From Chlorops oryzae (lineage: Eukaryota; Arthropoda; Insecta; Diptera; Chloropidae): a stretch of DNA of 64,000 nt. The stretch covers positions 47,966,663-48,030,662 of the forward strand of contig CM035808.1 of the NCBI GenBank assembly GCA_020466095.1, written 5' to 3'. Both the position numbers and the translations under genes were made by a program. The notes beneath the pieces are model-generated. The model had not been told where the DNA came from, did not search any database, and worked only from the letters and a program-made list of their open reading frames with translations. Position 1 is the stretch's first letter, and each line of letters opens with the position of its first letter. Shown here piece by piece: positions 35,245 to 45,783 of this stretch.

Positions 35245-36013
35245 AAAGTTGAGACATCGCTATAAATTTTCACTATTTTAAATTGAGTATTTCGCAGCTA
35301 GATATAATGTCCTCTAATGGTTAAAATTTGACCATGACCACCATTCGCGAAAATTTTGTGCTTACACAGAGAAAAAAATCAACCAGAAAACTGGTAAAAT
35401 CAAAAGGAAAAACATACAAAACGGCTTCAACAAGGAATATTTTTCTTGTTGAAAAAATAAAAAATTTTCCTTTTGAATCAACCATATTTCAGGTTGAATT
35501 GAAATGATAATTTTCAAAAATGGATTTAAATTCAAATTGTTCAACCAACCACGGACATAGTTGAAATGACAAGATATTTTTCAAAAAAATTCCAAAAAAA
35601 TACCTATACAAGAAGAAATTTCAAAAAAAATTTAATTAACGTTCAAAGCAAATGGCCATAGAGCACTCTGCTGAACACGACCCAAAAAATAGCCATCGGA
35701 TGGACTTCATCCGATTTCGTCACTCCGTTTTGGTGACTGCTTTCGCAATGCTTAAAAAGTTCTAAGATGAATACATATCTTATATGTCTTATTTTATAAA
35801 ACAATTGAGAATTATACCGAACGAAAAGAAATGTAATTAAACATATTTCCTTTCAATTCAACCAAAAATGTTGTTGACTCAACCATTTTTCTTTTGAAAT
35901 TTTTGTTCCGCTCAAAAATCAAAAGGATTGTGAATAACAATGCGCCCTTTTAAAAAAATCATGGTTACGTTCGCTCAGTGTAATAATAATTTCGAGTTTG
36001 AGAAGCTAAATCG
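35245..36013 (+). mobile_element. Family 3 HINE fragment split by a TA element
   Basis: AATTTTCACTATTTTAAATT, TCGCAGCTAGA, ATGTCCTCTAATGG and CCACCATTCGCGAAAATTTT match the family 3 monomer. After the insertion 35365-35980 the sequence continues AATAATTTCGAG and CAGATAAGGTAT, as at 31800-31860. The ends are missing. Confidence 0.7.
35365..35980. mobile_element. TA-flanked element, CACAGAGAAAA end, TTCAACC arrays
   Basis: The intact family 3 sequence GTGCTTAATAATAAT is here split as GTGCTTA ... TAATAATAAT, which proves a TA target duplication (35363-35364, 35981-35982). The ends are CACAGAGAAAAAAATCAACC and, reversed, CACTGAGCGAACGTAACC. The arms hold repeated CAACCA/TGGTTGAA and CAAAAGGA motifs. 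No transposase. Confidence 0.8.
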
Positions 36014-36152
36014 AGGAACAGATAAGGTATGACTAGCCCACTAGGCCCGCCCACTGCCACGCCCACAAATGGATAGGCAAAACATAGTGCGCCAATAATG
36101 TCGGAACGCTGAGTATTTCAAAGTCGGGCTTGGCCGACTTTAGCTTTCTTAC
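36014..36152 (+). mobile_element. Family 2 HINE 3' fragment
   Basis: GGCCCGCCCACTGCCACGCC, AATAATGTCGGAACGCTGAG, the hairpin AAGTCGG..TTGGCCGACTT and CTTTCTTAC match 29480-29580. It is 5' truncated. Confidence 0.75.
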
Positions 36153-36154
36153 AT

Positions 36155-36620
36155 ATTTCTTAAGTATGTTCATGGAGGAAACAATTTCTTCTAGAAGACT
36201 GGACTGGACTTGGATTTCGTCGGTTTTCGGAGGAGCTTCTGTTTCCTTTTGGATTCCTTTCCTAATTCTCAGTCGCTCTTGGGCACCTGCTGATTTCTTT
36301 ATGTTCCCTTTTTTCCGGGCTTCAATAAGGGGTCGCATATCCGCTGCCTTTATCTTCCAATTCGGATGGGCTTTGATACTTGCTCGAGCATTTTCGTTTT
36401 TGTTCTTTGCCTTTGGAAGAGCCGCTGCGTGCAATAACGTGTGATGGGGTGATTGGCATTCATGACATCTTCCTTTAGACGTACAATTTTGTAATTTGTA
36501 CGACCGTCCTTAGCAATTGAAGCAGAACCGTCTGGCGGTTTTCTTGCGTATTTCTTCCGTCTGGCGGAGGAACGTTTTACATCGTCGCAAGGCGTGGACG
36601 GCCTAGCAGATAGGACACGC
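36155..36620 (-). pseudogene. Coding remnant, unidentified protein
   Basis: On the minus strand, 36620-36440 reads VLSARPSTPCDDVKRSSARR ... TNYKIVRLKEDVM. After an apparent frameshift near 36435 it continues AALPKAKNKNENARASIKAH ... LLEEIVSSMNILKKYVRKLK, until it runs into the HINE end at 36152. The even composition, Lys/Arg-rich and without low complexity, looks like former coding sequence, possibly a retroelement gag-like or host fragment. I do not recognise the family. Confidence 0.35.
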
Positions 36621-36909
36621 GATTGCTCTGTAAATAAAACCGCCGAAAAGCTTCCATTAGTTGGGGAGTCAAATACATAAATAAAGTTAATGTATGCATA
36701 AAAATAATAATATTAATAGTGTACATAAGGAATATCTTAATGTATAAGCATAACATTACAGCTGAGGGCGATGGTTGGAATTAGCTTGGACTTAATGGTT
36801 TGGTGAAAAAATGGGGCATGGTCAATTGCGTAGAACCACTAATTTTATAATGGGTCGGATCAACGTACCGCCGTTTGTGCGGATAGTCGCTATGCGTACA
36901 TATCCACAT

Positions 36910-37685
36910 CAGAGCTGTAAAAGAATTAATTCATTTTCAAATTTCAGCCTTTTGAATTTCCTTTTAAAGATTTAATTCAAAAATTCGTTCTAATGAATTA
37001 TGAATGAAAACTTTGAATTCATCATTCAGCTGTCAAAAATGATTTATGAATTCAATTTTATAATTCTTTTTTTAAAGCTCCCAGGTAACTCATTTTGATT
37101 TTAGCTTAAAATTTTTAAATCAAATCAATTTAAAAACATTTCCCAGCCTTAGGATTGAAATCACAATTTCTAAAACAATGGCTATTAATGGGAAGTGCTA
37201 ACGAATTTTAAGAATCCCCCTTTGCTTTGAACAATTTTCGGTAGTTTTTCAAATATTTGGCTATTGGCAAAAAAAATTTCTCAGATTTTTAATGGATATT
37301 TTATTTATTCCAAGAGAGGAGATATAGTTGACGCATTTTGCGAATTGCTTTGCTAAGGGAAAGAAAAGAACTCCCAGATTTCAAAAATACATTTAGGGTT
37401 TTTCAAATGCGAGCATAGGTTGTTTTAGAAATTGTGATTTCAATCCAAAGGCTGGAAAATGATTTAAAAACTCTATGTTAAAATCAAAATGAGTTAACTC
37501 AGAGCTTTAAAAAAAGGAATTATAAAATTGAATTCATAAATCATTTTTGACAGCTGAATGATGAATTCAAAGTTTTCATTCATAATTCAATTGTCGTAGA
37601 AATGAATGCAATTCAAAATTTGAAATTTTTAGCTGGGAATGAAAGTGACTTAAGCCTCAAATGATTGAATTCTTTTACAGCTCTA
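36910..37685. mobile_element. hAT-like foldback element
   Basis: The ends are CAGAGCTGTAAAAGAATT and, reversed, TAGAGCTGTAAAAGAATT. The flanks ATCCACAT (36902-36909) and ATCCACAC (37686-37693) match at 7 of 8 bases, an 8-bp hAT-type duplication. The inverted similarity extends about 280 bp into each arm (GACAGCTGAATGATGAATTC on one side, its complement on the other), leaving a loop of about 220 bp. Arms are rich in GAATTC/TTCAAAA motifs. Confidence 0.85.
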
Positions 37686-37971
37686 ATCCACACACATATG
37701 AAATCGATCGCAAACAAATTTCTTCTTACATTTTTTATTTCAAGTTTATTTCTGACCAAACAAAATAAGATCTTATTTTTCGAAAGCTATGGACTAATTT
37801 CAAAGTAATAACTGAGGGAGAGAATAAATGCATTAAGAACTCAGAAAGGCAACTGCTTCCCTGAAATGGATTTAAAAAATACATAGGCAGAAAGTAGCGA
37901 GATTTTATTTAGGTATTTATTTATTCAAACTAAAAAGTCATTTTCTTACAGACTACTCAACTGTAAGCAAT

Positions 37972-38105
37972 CAGTACCCGTACCCGGGCTTTCTGAAGGG
38001 GCCCACAATTGGCATGGGACTTTTTTTTTTTTGTGGTCGCAAATTTTTGTTGATGGGACCCCGGAAGAAAATCCCCTGTGCCCCAAATTTCTCTCTACGG
38101 GCCTG
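37972..38105. mobile_element. Possible GC-rich hAT MITE
   Basis: A GC-rich island in AT-rich DNA, starting CAGTACCCGTACCCGGGC and ending, reversed, CAGGCCCGTAGAGAG. CAG termini and GGGCC-type content resemble short hAT MITEs, but I find no 8-bp duplication. Confidence 0.35.
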
Positions 38106-39947
38106 GTTATCCGAGCGTATTAAAAATAGATGCACCATAAAAGTAATGATTTCCTAAATATGGATTTATCACATTGTGTTTTTTTCTTTTTTTTGATTTT
38201 TATGTGAAAATCTCTAGGATACAAACTTTTATGAAGATTAATTATTATCGCCATCATTAAAATCTAAGTTAATCAAATTAACACATTTCTTCCAAAAGCC
38301 ACCAGCCAATAGAGGAGAAAAAGGAGACCCCAATGTCAAAAAAATAAACAAAATAAATGCTTTAAAGGCGACGAAGAGAAGGGGTGAGAAGAAAAGAGCA
38401 TTTCCTTGGTATTATTTAAATAAATTATATTAAGACCAAACCAGAAGAATCCATTTGAATAAGCAAATGCGATGCTAGGCAAGCCCTGCTTGTCCTCTCA
38501 CAACAATAAGGCTTAAAAGGAAAAAACAATTAGTTGCCAATTAATACAAATTATCACGACTTGCCGCCAAATAGCAAAGCCCAATGTTCAATGTACTGAA
38601 AGGAAAGCAGAAATTGAAACGAAACTCTCCGAGCAAAATCCAAAAGGCGAAACTTAAGGCAGAGGAGGAGGAGTGGCAGGCGGAGGCGGTGGCGGAGGAA
38701 GGAAGTCAATGGCGAGAAGGCGATGAAGCAGTTCAAAAGTTGATTCATCAAAGTTAGCCCCTATCTGGTGCTGGTCGGGATCTTTCTGTTCCAAGGCACA
38801 TGGCAACCAACTCATTTCACATTCTTGAGAAACAGTTGCACGTGTTTTTTTTTTTCTTTTTTTGCTTTCCTTTTTTCTCGAATCATGCAAACGCATTCAA
38901 TGCAAAGTCAACGCTCAGCGTCCTGCGAGAGTTTTATTTATACAAACGCTTCATCGCTATTTTTCTTAATTATTCGTATTTAATTTCCAGACCAAGTGAA
39001 ACGTGCTCAAATCAGCATAGAGCAAGTGAAATGGTCACGAAAGGAGCTGACTGACATGGCTGATAATCTGAAATCCCCCAGTAGAAAATATTGTCACTGA
39101 ATGAGAGAGTTTCTAACCGCCATCCACGCCAATCCTCGTTCGAAAACACCGTCATCGAGCATGCATGATCGTATTTCCTACTGGGTGGCAGCAGTAAACA
39201 CACAAATGCCTTCTGTTACTATACCAGAAAGGTTAAAGCCGTTGCGTATGGAATGACTTGCTGTATACGCTTGAACCCCAGGACATCATACTGAGATTCA
39301 GATTGAGATTGAGAGACTGTGAATGCGCCTGTGAAGGCGATATCTTGGCATCTTAATGTTGTGCTCGGTTGTCGTTCTTGTTTCCCGTGCTGTTGTTTTT
39401 GTTGTTGGCGTACCAATTTGTTTATTTTTCCGCAGCGTGGAGTTGTGGTAAATAGCATCGCTAGCAGGCTTCTTGGTTGGCTGATGTTTTTCTACCAAGT
39501 TCATTATTACTGGGTATGGGTATAATTTGATTTGATGGCAGCATGGCCTTCTGATGGAATTCGTGAACTTACATACATATAATCTCTGCTGGGATTCTGC
39601 AATGGACTGTCATTCGTCCCAGTCGCTCTCAATCAATGGTACGCGTACCGACTAGTAGTACCCAGCCAATTTTTATCTTAAACATAAACTACTATGTCAA
39701 AACGGACTGAAAAATTACGTTGTTCTTAACCGCAACCAAGAGCTTATGGTGTTAAATGCTTATTGAAAATTTCATTTATAAAAATGGACACTAGGGTCAT
39801 TCAGGTGTGAAAAAAGTGTTACATTTCAAAAACGGCGGGGTCTTAAACGACATATTTTACTCTAAAAACGCCCTAAGGAGAGCTACGACAATTTTATTTA
39901 TTTTCTGTCAATTTAAAAGGGTATTATTGCCGATTCAGCAAAGGCAT
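38106..39947. other. Intergenic sequence with one candidate small ORF
   Basis: No TIR element seen. It contains the small ORF at 38642-38806. The other frames here look like chance. Confidence 0.4.
38642..38806 (-). CDS. Candidate small ORF, proline-rich C-terminus
   Basis: ATG at about 38806 opens 53 codons: MSWLPCALEQKDPDQHQIG, then NFDESTFELLHRLLAIDFLP, a run of seven or more prolines, and TPPPLP before TAA. The composition is balanced and third positions are C/G-rich compared with the flanks. The ATG context (GTGAAATG) is acceptable. No homology recognised; it may be a chance frame or a single exon. Confidence 0.25.
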
Positions 39948-40493
39948 GCGGCACCCCGAAAGGGATTTTGAAGTTTTATCAATTTTTGCTAGGTGACATC
40001 TAAAAACACTGTAGGGACGACATTTTAGTGTTCTATTTCGAAAAGTCCTTGAGATATCCTCGAAAATCCTTTTTTAGTAAGCTTTTTTTTTAAATTTTAT
40101 ATCTCAAAAACTAATTAAGGTAGGAAGATGAAACAAACATTGGCCAATTGCTAATATAACACGAAATCTAAAAAATTGGCGTCAAACTGAGAATACACTG
40201 AAAAAAAATTTATTTTTATTTTTAGGTTTGCGAAAAATTTTTCTCAGTGTAAAAATTTAAACATTATTTTTAGATTCCGTGTTATATTGGCAATTGGCCA
40301 ACGTTTGTTTCATCTTCCTACCTTAATAAGTTTTTGAGATATAAAATTAAAAAAAAAGCTTACTAAATAAGGATGTTCAATGATATCTCAAGGACTTCTC
40401 GAAATAGAACACTAAAAAGTCGTCCCTACAGTGTTTTAATATGCCACCAATCGAAAAGTCAACAAAACTTCAAAATCCCTTTCAAGGTGCCGC
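39948..40493. mobile_element. Large inverted repeat (foldback MITE)
   Basis: The left arm from GCGGCACC (39948) and the right arm ending GGTGCCGC (40493) pair over about 240 bp each, including CACTGTAGGGACGAC, ATATCTCAAGGACTT-type, AGGTAGGAAGATGAAACAAA and TTGGCCAATTGC. The loop holds a 56-bp piece with TA-flanked CACTGAAAAAA...TTTTCTCAGTG ends. Related right arms lie at 47380-47700 and 53580-53905. Confidence 0.8.
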
Positions 40494-41031
40494 AGTCCGC
40501 CAGACCCTTTACAATTCGACCGTTTTTCAAATTTTCCTGTATACTTTTAGGGTCAGAAAACACAAAAATTGAATTCAATTAATGCTTTTTTCCGGGAAGA
40601 GTTCGTTGTTTAAGAAATAAATCAGGCTAGTGTTTGGTTTTTGGCAGCCGCCATTTTTGCTACACATTTTTTTCGAAGATGCACATTCAAATATATTTTT
40701 ATAAAGCTTATTTATTTATTTACTTAATTTTTTGAAATCAAATGTTTATAGAAACTTTACTGATATACATAATTAAAGTACCGCCGCCTGATTTGAAAGG
40801 TAAATTTTTACTGATTTTAGAGGTGAATTTTTATGAATTATTATGGCTTATAAGTTTTCCTTAAATCTGTTCAAATGAAGCAGCTGAAAGAAATTTTTCT
40901 TAAGATTTTATGTGAGATGTTAAGAAATCCGTGTGGTGTAACGCTGCTCTTAAAGGTTGAGAGCTCCTGGCTTTGACTGCAAAGAAATTCGCCTAGGACC
41001 TTTAGCGAGCTATGAGTGTTTTCTGTCTTAA
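40494..41031. other. Unannotated AT-rich sequence
   Basis: Nothing recognised. Confidence 0.4.
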
Positions 41032-41684
41032 GGTCAGTACACACTTGCTTATTCGTAGTGAATTATTTTACAGCTAAATGTCTACAAAATACGTCATTTT
41101 TCCGCAAGCTAAAAGGATATGAAAATTTTTTGTAGAATATCACTTTTCGCTGGTAGACACTTGAATGTTATTTATTTAAGCATTGTGATTAGAAACATTA
41201 AAAATCGAAAAGGATTTATGTTACAAATTCTTGGAAAACGGACGATGACATATTCCTTTTTGTAACTGCTTCATTCTTGTGTCTCATGTCGATTTACTTA
41301 AAAAGGAAATATGGAAGTAAACATAAAAAAACGTGGGTAGTTTCGTATTTGCGTGGACGAAGAAGTGATTGCAGATATGCAAGAGATGTAAGTAATTTTA
41401 CAGCCAAATTGGTTGAGTGGTTAAATATGCAACTTCTGTTCCAGTTTCACGCAATGAGCCCACATCTCAATTTTTTTAACGCTAGTGAAAAGATTTCATT
41501 TGCACTCGACACAATGAAATATTTCACTCAGCCAAAACTTAAACTCTCCACAAGCGTAACTTTTCGCTAGCATAATTAGTACGCACTCGTCGTGAAGAGA
41601 AATTAGGTCTCCAAATATTTTCAGCAACTATTTTGCTCAGCTTAAAAAACGACAGAAAATGTATTAAGCAAGTGTGTGCAGACC
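41032..41684. mobile_element. TTAA-flanked TIR element
   Basis: The ends are GGTCAGTACACACTTGCTTA and, reversed, GGTCTGCACACACTTGCTTA, each flanked by TTAA (41028-41031, 41685-41688). The interior plus-strand frame 41277-41570 includes KTWVVSYLRGRRSDCRYARD, which loosely recalls the N-terminal region of Harbinger-type transposases. That is a weak resemblance and the TTAA target is unusual for them. Confidence 0.7.
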
Positions 41685-42428
41685 TTAAAGTTTGAATTAG
41701 ATACCTTGTGAGGGATCAAACACAACGCCGCGAAAAATGCAGATGAAGGTGGCATCATTTATTAAAATATTGTTTCCACTTATACATATTTCACACTAAT
41801 TCGAATGGATGTTTCAAAATGTATAAATTACGGTGAATCGATTTGTTAAACTCCTACTTCATAAGCAAAACATTATTTTATGGCCCATAGTTAATAATTA
41901 CGCCGAAGAAGCCATGGGTCAAATGTGTATTTTAATCATCCGCTTTTATAAACAAAGATTTTCGATGCAATATTCGAATTAATTTTGTCGTCATTCTTGG
42001 TGGAAACATCTCAAAAAGCAGAGAAACAATCACTTCTACATCTCTCAAAACTCAAGCCATTGAAAAAATATTATATATTTTTTAATTACTTTTTTAAATT
42101 CGCCGATTCATGTTGATTCTTTAAGCAACAATTTATATATTTCTCATGAATAAAATTATGCCAAGTATAAAAAAAAACAAATTTAATTGAAAAAATTTTT
42201 TTATAATAACGTGAATAACATTGAATTCTTTATACTTTATAAACAAAAACCAAACAAAATAAACTTTAATGGAAAACGATTTTGATAATTTTTTAACCGA
42301 ATTTTTATTCTATTCAAAACATAACTACGTCACGCTCCACATCATTTTTTTTCTGTAGTTAAATATTTGTAGCATGCTTCTAGGCATAATTAAAATGGTC
42401 GGGAAAAAGTTGTGTTTTGGCCTATCCC
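41685..42428. other. Unannotated AT-rich sequence
   Basis: Nothing recognised. Confidence 0.4.
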
Positions 42429-42735
42429 TGCAGTAATATGGACTGACCCAAGTGTAGCCTTCGGTCAGTCATTCATGTTACCAGTACTAGTCCCCTCATA
42501 GTTCCACTTCTAATGTATTCAACTAAGCTTTTTAACATGGGTCTGTCATTGGAGAGGGACTACTCCACAAAACGGCTGACCGTAGGTCAGTTTTTTTTTT
42601 TTTTTTTTTGGGGGTTAATTGTCGTTATATTATCTGGATTAAGGATAGTTAAATAAGGAAAAGAAGAAATCTGTTTCTTATATATATTCTAAGTTGATGG
42701 AAGTGTCATTTACAGACCTATTTCTGTCAACAGAA
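42429..42735. mobile_element. Fragment of the CCCTGCAGTAA element family
   Basis: It starts CCCTGCAGTAATATGGACTG like the reversed right end at 4239 and shares TTTTTAACATGGGTCTGTCA and GTGTCATTTACAGAC with 2812-3300. It ends against the Tc1 fragment. Confidence 0.6.
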
Positions 42736-42762
42736 AAAAATTATAGAAATATTAAATGAATC

Positions 42763-43205
42763 TTAATAATGAGTGGGTCCTCCTTTGTTTTCAATAAGCT
42801 CGTAAATACGACTTGGCATGCTGTCAGTCAGCGATTTTAATAAAGGTTTCTCAAGAGAGTCCCACGCCTTTATTACAGCAGTTTCAAGCTCCAATACGTT
42901 GAACAAGTATTGCCCATATATTTTCAATGGGATTTATGTCTGGGGAACAAGCTGGCCAGTCAAGAGTTTGAACATTTACCGTGCGTAACCAGTTCCGAGT
43001 CTCCTTACTTGAGTGAATTGAGGCATTATCTTGCTGAAAAATGTATTTTTTGACAGCGTTTCTCTCGAGGAATGGCAACAAATTAATTTGAAGAGCCCCA
43101 ATGTACTCGGTTGAGTTCATACGGCAACTTGTGAAGGCCAACTCTAACACTCCCTCGGAACAAAATCCGAGGCCCCAAACCATCAAACTTCCACCACCAA
43201 AGTTT
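42763..43205 (-). pseudogene. Tc1-like transposase pseudogene, 5' truncated
   Basis: The minus strand reads SLMVWGLGF-type and CRMNSTEYIGALQINLLPFL, then YIFQQDNASIHSS with the second catalytic Asp, then LDWPACSPDINPIENIWAIL with the catalytic Glu. There are 34 residues between Asp and Glu, the DD34E pattern of Tc1 elements. A one-base frameshift near 42892 leads into ELETAVIKAWDSLEKPLL and SMPSRIYELIENKGGPTHY, the family C-terminus, with a stop at 42763. The N-terminal half and the TIRs are missing. The 5' break abuts the HINE at 43207. Confidence 0.88.
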
Positions 43206-43206
43206 C

Positions 43207-44384
43207 TTTTGGAAAAATTGACCCAATCGGACCATTTTTAGGGGTACCTCCAGTACTAGGGTCTGTTAGGAAAATCACAAAAACTGCTCTAAGATCGAAG
43301 TTTTTCAAGATATCTTAATGAAATTTGATATTTGATCATATTTAAAGGCTAGTAATATGATTTCCAAAAATTTTCAATGTGGGCGTGGCAGAAGGGCGGT
43401 TTTCGAAAATTGTCTCCTCCACGCGAAATTCAAATGGGACTTGAACGAAATTTGGCATTTATGCTTCCTTTGTAGCCAAAAACATCCTCCCAAAAAATTT
43501 CCTTGATCGGTTCATTATTAAAGGTACCTCCAGTACTCTTAAAGATGTTTTAAAGATCTTTCAAAGAGCTCTCAAAGACTTTCTAGAGAGAAAACTGATT
43601 TTTTGTTAAGTCTCTAAAAACTCTCATAAGGCCCCTAAGCCCCGCCTTTTTGCGTCCTTACAGTCTTTAGAAGGTTTTCAAGAGCGCTCAAAGAGCTTAT
43701 CTGAGAGTATTAGCTCTCATTAATTAGTCTCTGAGCGCTCTTGAAGACCGTTTAAAGACAAGTTGTGTCGCTTGGGTAGGGTCTGTTACGAAAATCACAA
43801 AAACTGCTCTAAACCCGATGTTTTTCAAGATATTTTGATGAAATTTGATATTTGATCATATTTAAAGGCCAGTAATATTATTTCCAAAAATTGTAAAAGT
43901 GGGCGTGGCAGAAGGGCGTTTTTCGAAAATTGTCCCCTACACCCAAAATTCAAATGGGACTTCAACGAAATTTGGCTATTATGCTTCCTTTGTAGCCATA
44001 AACATCCTCTCAAAACATTCCCTTGGTCGGTCCATTATTAAGGGTACCTCCAGTACTAGGGTCTGTCACAAAAAACCCGAAACAGCCTCAAAATCGGACT
44101 TTTTCGTAATATTTCAATGAAACTTAGAATTTGAGTGTATATTTAAGCCTCCGATTAGAATTGCAAAAAAAAAATGGAAAAGTGGACGTGGAAAAGGGGT
44201 GGTTTTCATACAGAAATTTAACAAAAGTCGGTATATGGGGCCCCTTATGGCCTTAAAAACCTCTTGAATATTCTTACTTAGTGGTCCTGTTTTTTGGGCG
44301 TTGTTCAAAAATTATTTAAACATGTGTGTCTGTTCCGGGTATTTTATTGTCAGGCTCGCCTGACTATAACACTCTTACTTGTTT
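43207..44384 (+). mobile_element. HINE/DINE-1-like element, family 1, 5' truncated
   Basis: It contains two internal repeats of about 280 bp, each beginning AGGGTCTGTTA and ending GGTACCTCCAGTACT, with GTGGGCGTGGCAGAAGGGC blocks. The 3' end has the hairpin GTCAGGCTCGCCTGAC and ACTCTTACTTG. An insertion at about 43537-43773 interrupts it. Confidence 0.8.
43537..43773. repeat. Insertion rich in CTCTCAAAGA/TCTTTGAGAG motifs
   Basis: Intact HINE copies read CCAGTACTAGGGTCTG, and here 237 bp intervene between CAGTACT and TAGGGTCTG. The insert holds many AAAGAGCTCTCAAAGA-like palindromic units and a GCGCTCTTGA/TCAAGAGCGCTC pair, i.e. a small foldback element. Confidence 0.6.
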
Positions 44385-44605
44385 TTTGAATTTTGAAATA
44401 AAAAACATTTATATGTATAAATAAAAAAACTTAGAGGAATAAAAAGCTTATAATGCAAAAAAAAAAAAAAATTGTTCAAAAGAGCTTTTGCATGACGCTT
44501 TTGAAGGCGCGATGGAGACTTGACTTTATGAACGGCATATGAGAACTTGTTCCTTAAATTGACTTGCCTCATTCAAGGCCCCATTTTTTGACACCTTTTT
44601 TTTTA

Positions 44606-44680
44606 AGCCTCCGACAGGAATCGATCCCATGCCCTTTAGATGGCTTAGCAAATACGTTGTCCACTGCGCCACACAGAGAT
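44606..44680 (-). repeat. tRNA-like module (copy A)
   Basis: On the minus strand TGGCGCAGTGGACAACGT resembles an A box and GGGATCGATTCC a B box, 35-45 bases apart, with a GCCTCCG end. The cloverleaf is degraded, so it is a tRNA-derived sequence and not a functional tRNA gene. The same module is at 48840-48914. Confidence 0.55.
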
Positions 44681-44799
44681 TCAAATTCATCTCACTTTTT
44701 CAGACGTAAATCTCCTTTTTTAAGGTGACATTTTTTCGCTCTGTATGCATTACCTTTTTCTTCAAAGCTGCTTCGATGCTCATTTCTTCGATGAATTCT

Positions 44800-45100
44800 T
44801 TGAAGAATAAGGTAATGGAACAAATATCCCGCTGGGTCCTGTACTCAATAGAGAAGAGAGAGTTGTTAACCGATTTCTAAAGATAGACACTTTGAGAGAG
44901 AAGAGAGCACGTGCAGCTCTCAAATATTTTTTTTCGCTATAGCGGACTTTCTCGCGCCGCCTCGATGAATTTGTCCGGCGTGATGCACAATGCCATTTGT
45001 GTAAAAATATCACCGCATGACTCCTTTTCAAAGGGAGTCGGGATGGCTCCTTTTTCATGCTGATTTCATCGCGGAAGTCCGCTTGACATTTTCTACTGGG
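44800..45100. mobile_element. CCCAGCGGG-family element piece (copy A)
   Basis: ATATCCCGCTGGGTCC, GAGAGAGAAGAGAGCACGTG, CTCTCAAATATTTTTTTTCG and TTCTACTGGGAG resemble parts of the element at 62535-63360, which has the same GAGAGAAAAGAGCA...CTCTCAAATGCTTTTTTCG module beside tRNA-like sequences. The same piece recurs in copy B at about 49035-49335. Confidence 0.5.
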
Positions 45101-45532
45101 AGACTTTAAAATCTGTAAAAGTGATTTGTATGGGAAATTTACCTGGGTTGTGTTAGTTTCATTACAATTTGAAACACAAGATATACCTTTTTAATATAAC
45201 CGCGAAGGATGCTTTATATAGAACACGTTCATCTTTCTTTTAAGCCATAAAACAACAAAATGGGTCTATATTGGGTTGACTTGCGACCACAAAAAATCAA
45301 AATTTTTGGATATTGAAAAGGTACATCCAATTGGAAGCTCTTGGTTAGTCGCCGGAACAAGAATACACATATTTGCTATGCATATCATGAAATCCATGTT
45401 ACGCACTGTTACAGCGTGCGAATTTTTTTAATTCGCTTAGCTAAGAAAAAATTTTTTCCGAAATTTGATTTGCAAATATTATTAAATAATTTTACCCTCT
45501 TTTTCAAATCGTGTAAAGGGTTTTTAATAGGG

Positions 45533-45725
45533 CTATAAAAATTATTCGAATAGTTCGAATGTTTCGAATTCTCGAACTTTCGAATCTCGATTTTATGTAC
45601 GATTCTCAATCGAATAGCACTATTCGAATAGTTGACATACTGCGATTATTCGAATAGTTGTTAGAATTCGAATGTTCGGATTCGTTCAAAATCGAATGAT
45701 CGAAGCAACCGGCACTTGTCATGAC
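45533..45725. repeat. TAGGGCTATAAAAATT repeat (copy 2)
   Basis: Same sequence as 29681-29878, with one extra T near 45562. Confidence 0.6.
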
Positions 45726-45783
45726 AATATGCACTGAGTAAAAATTTTTAAATTTTTATTCTTTGCTTAAAAATTCTAAAAAA

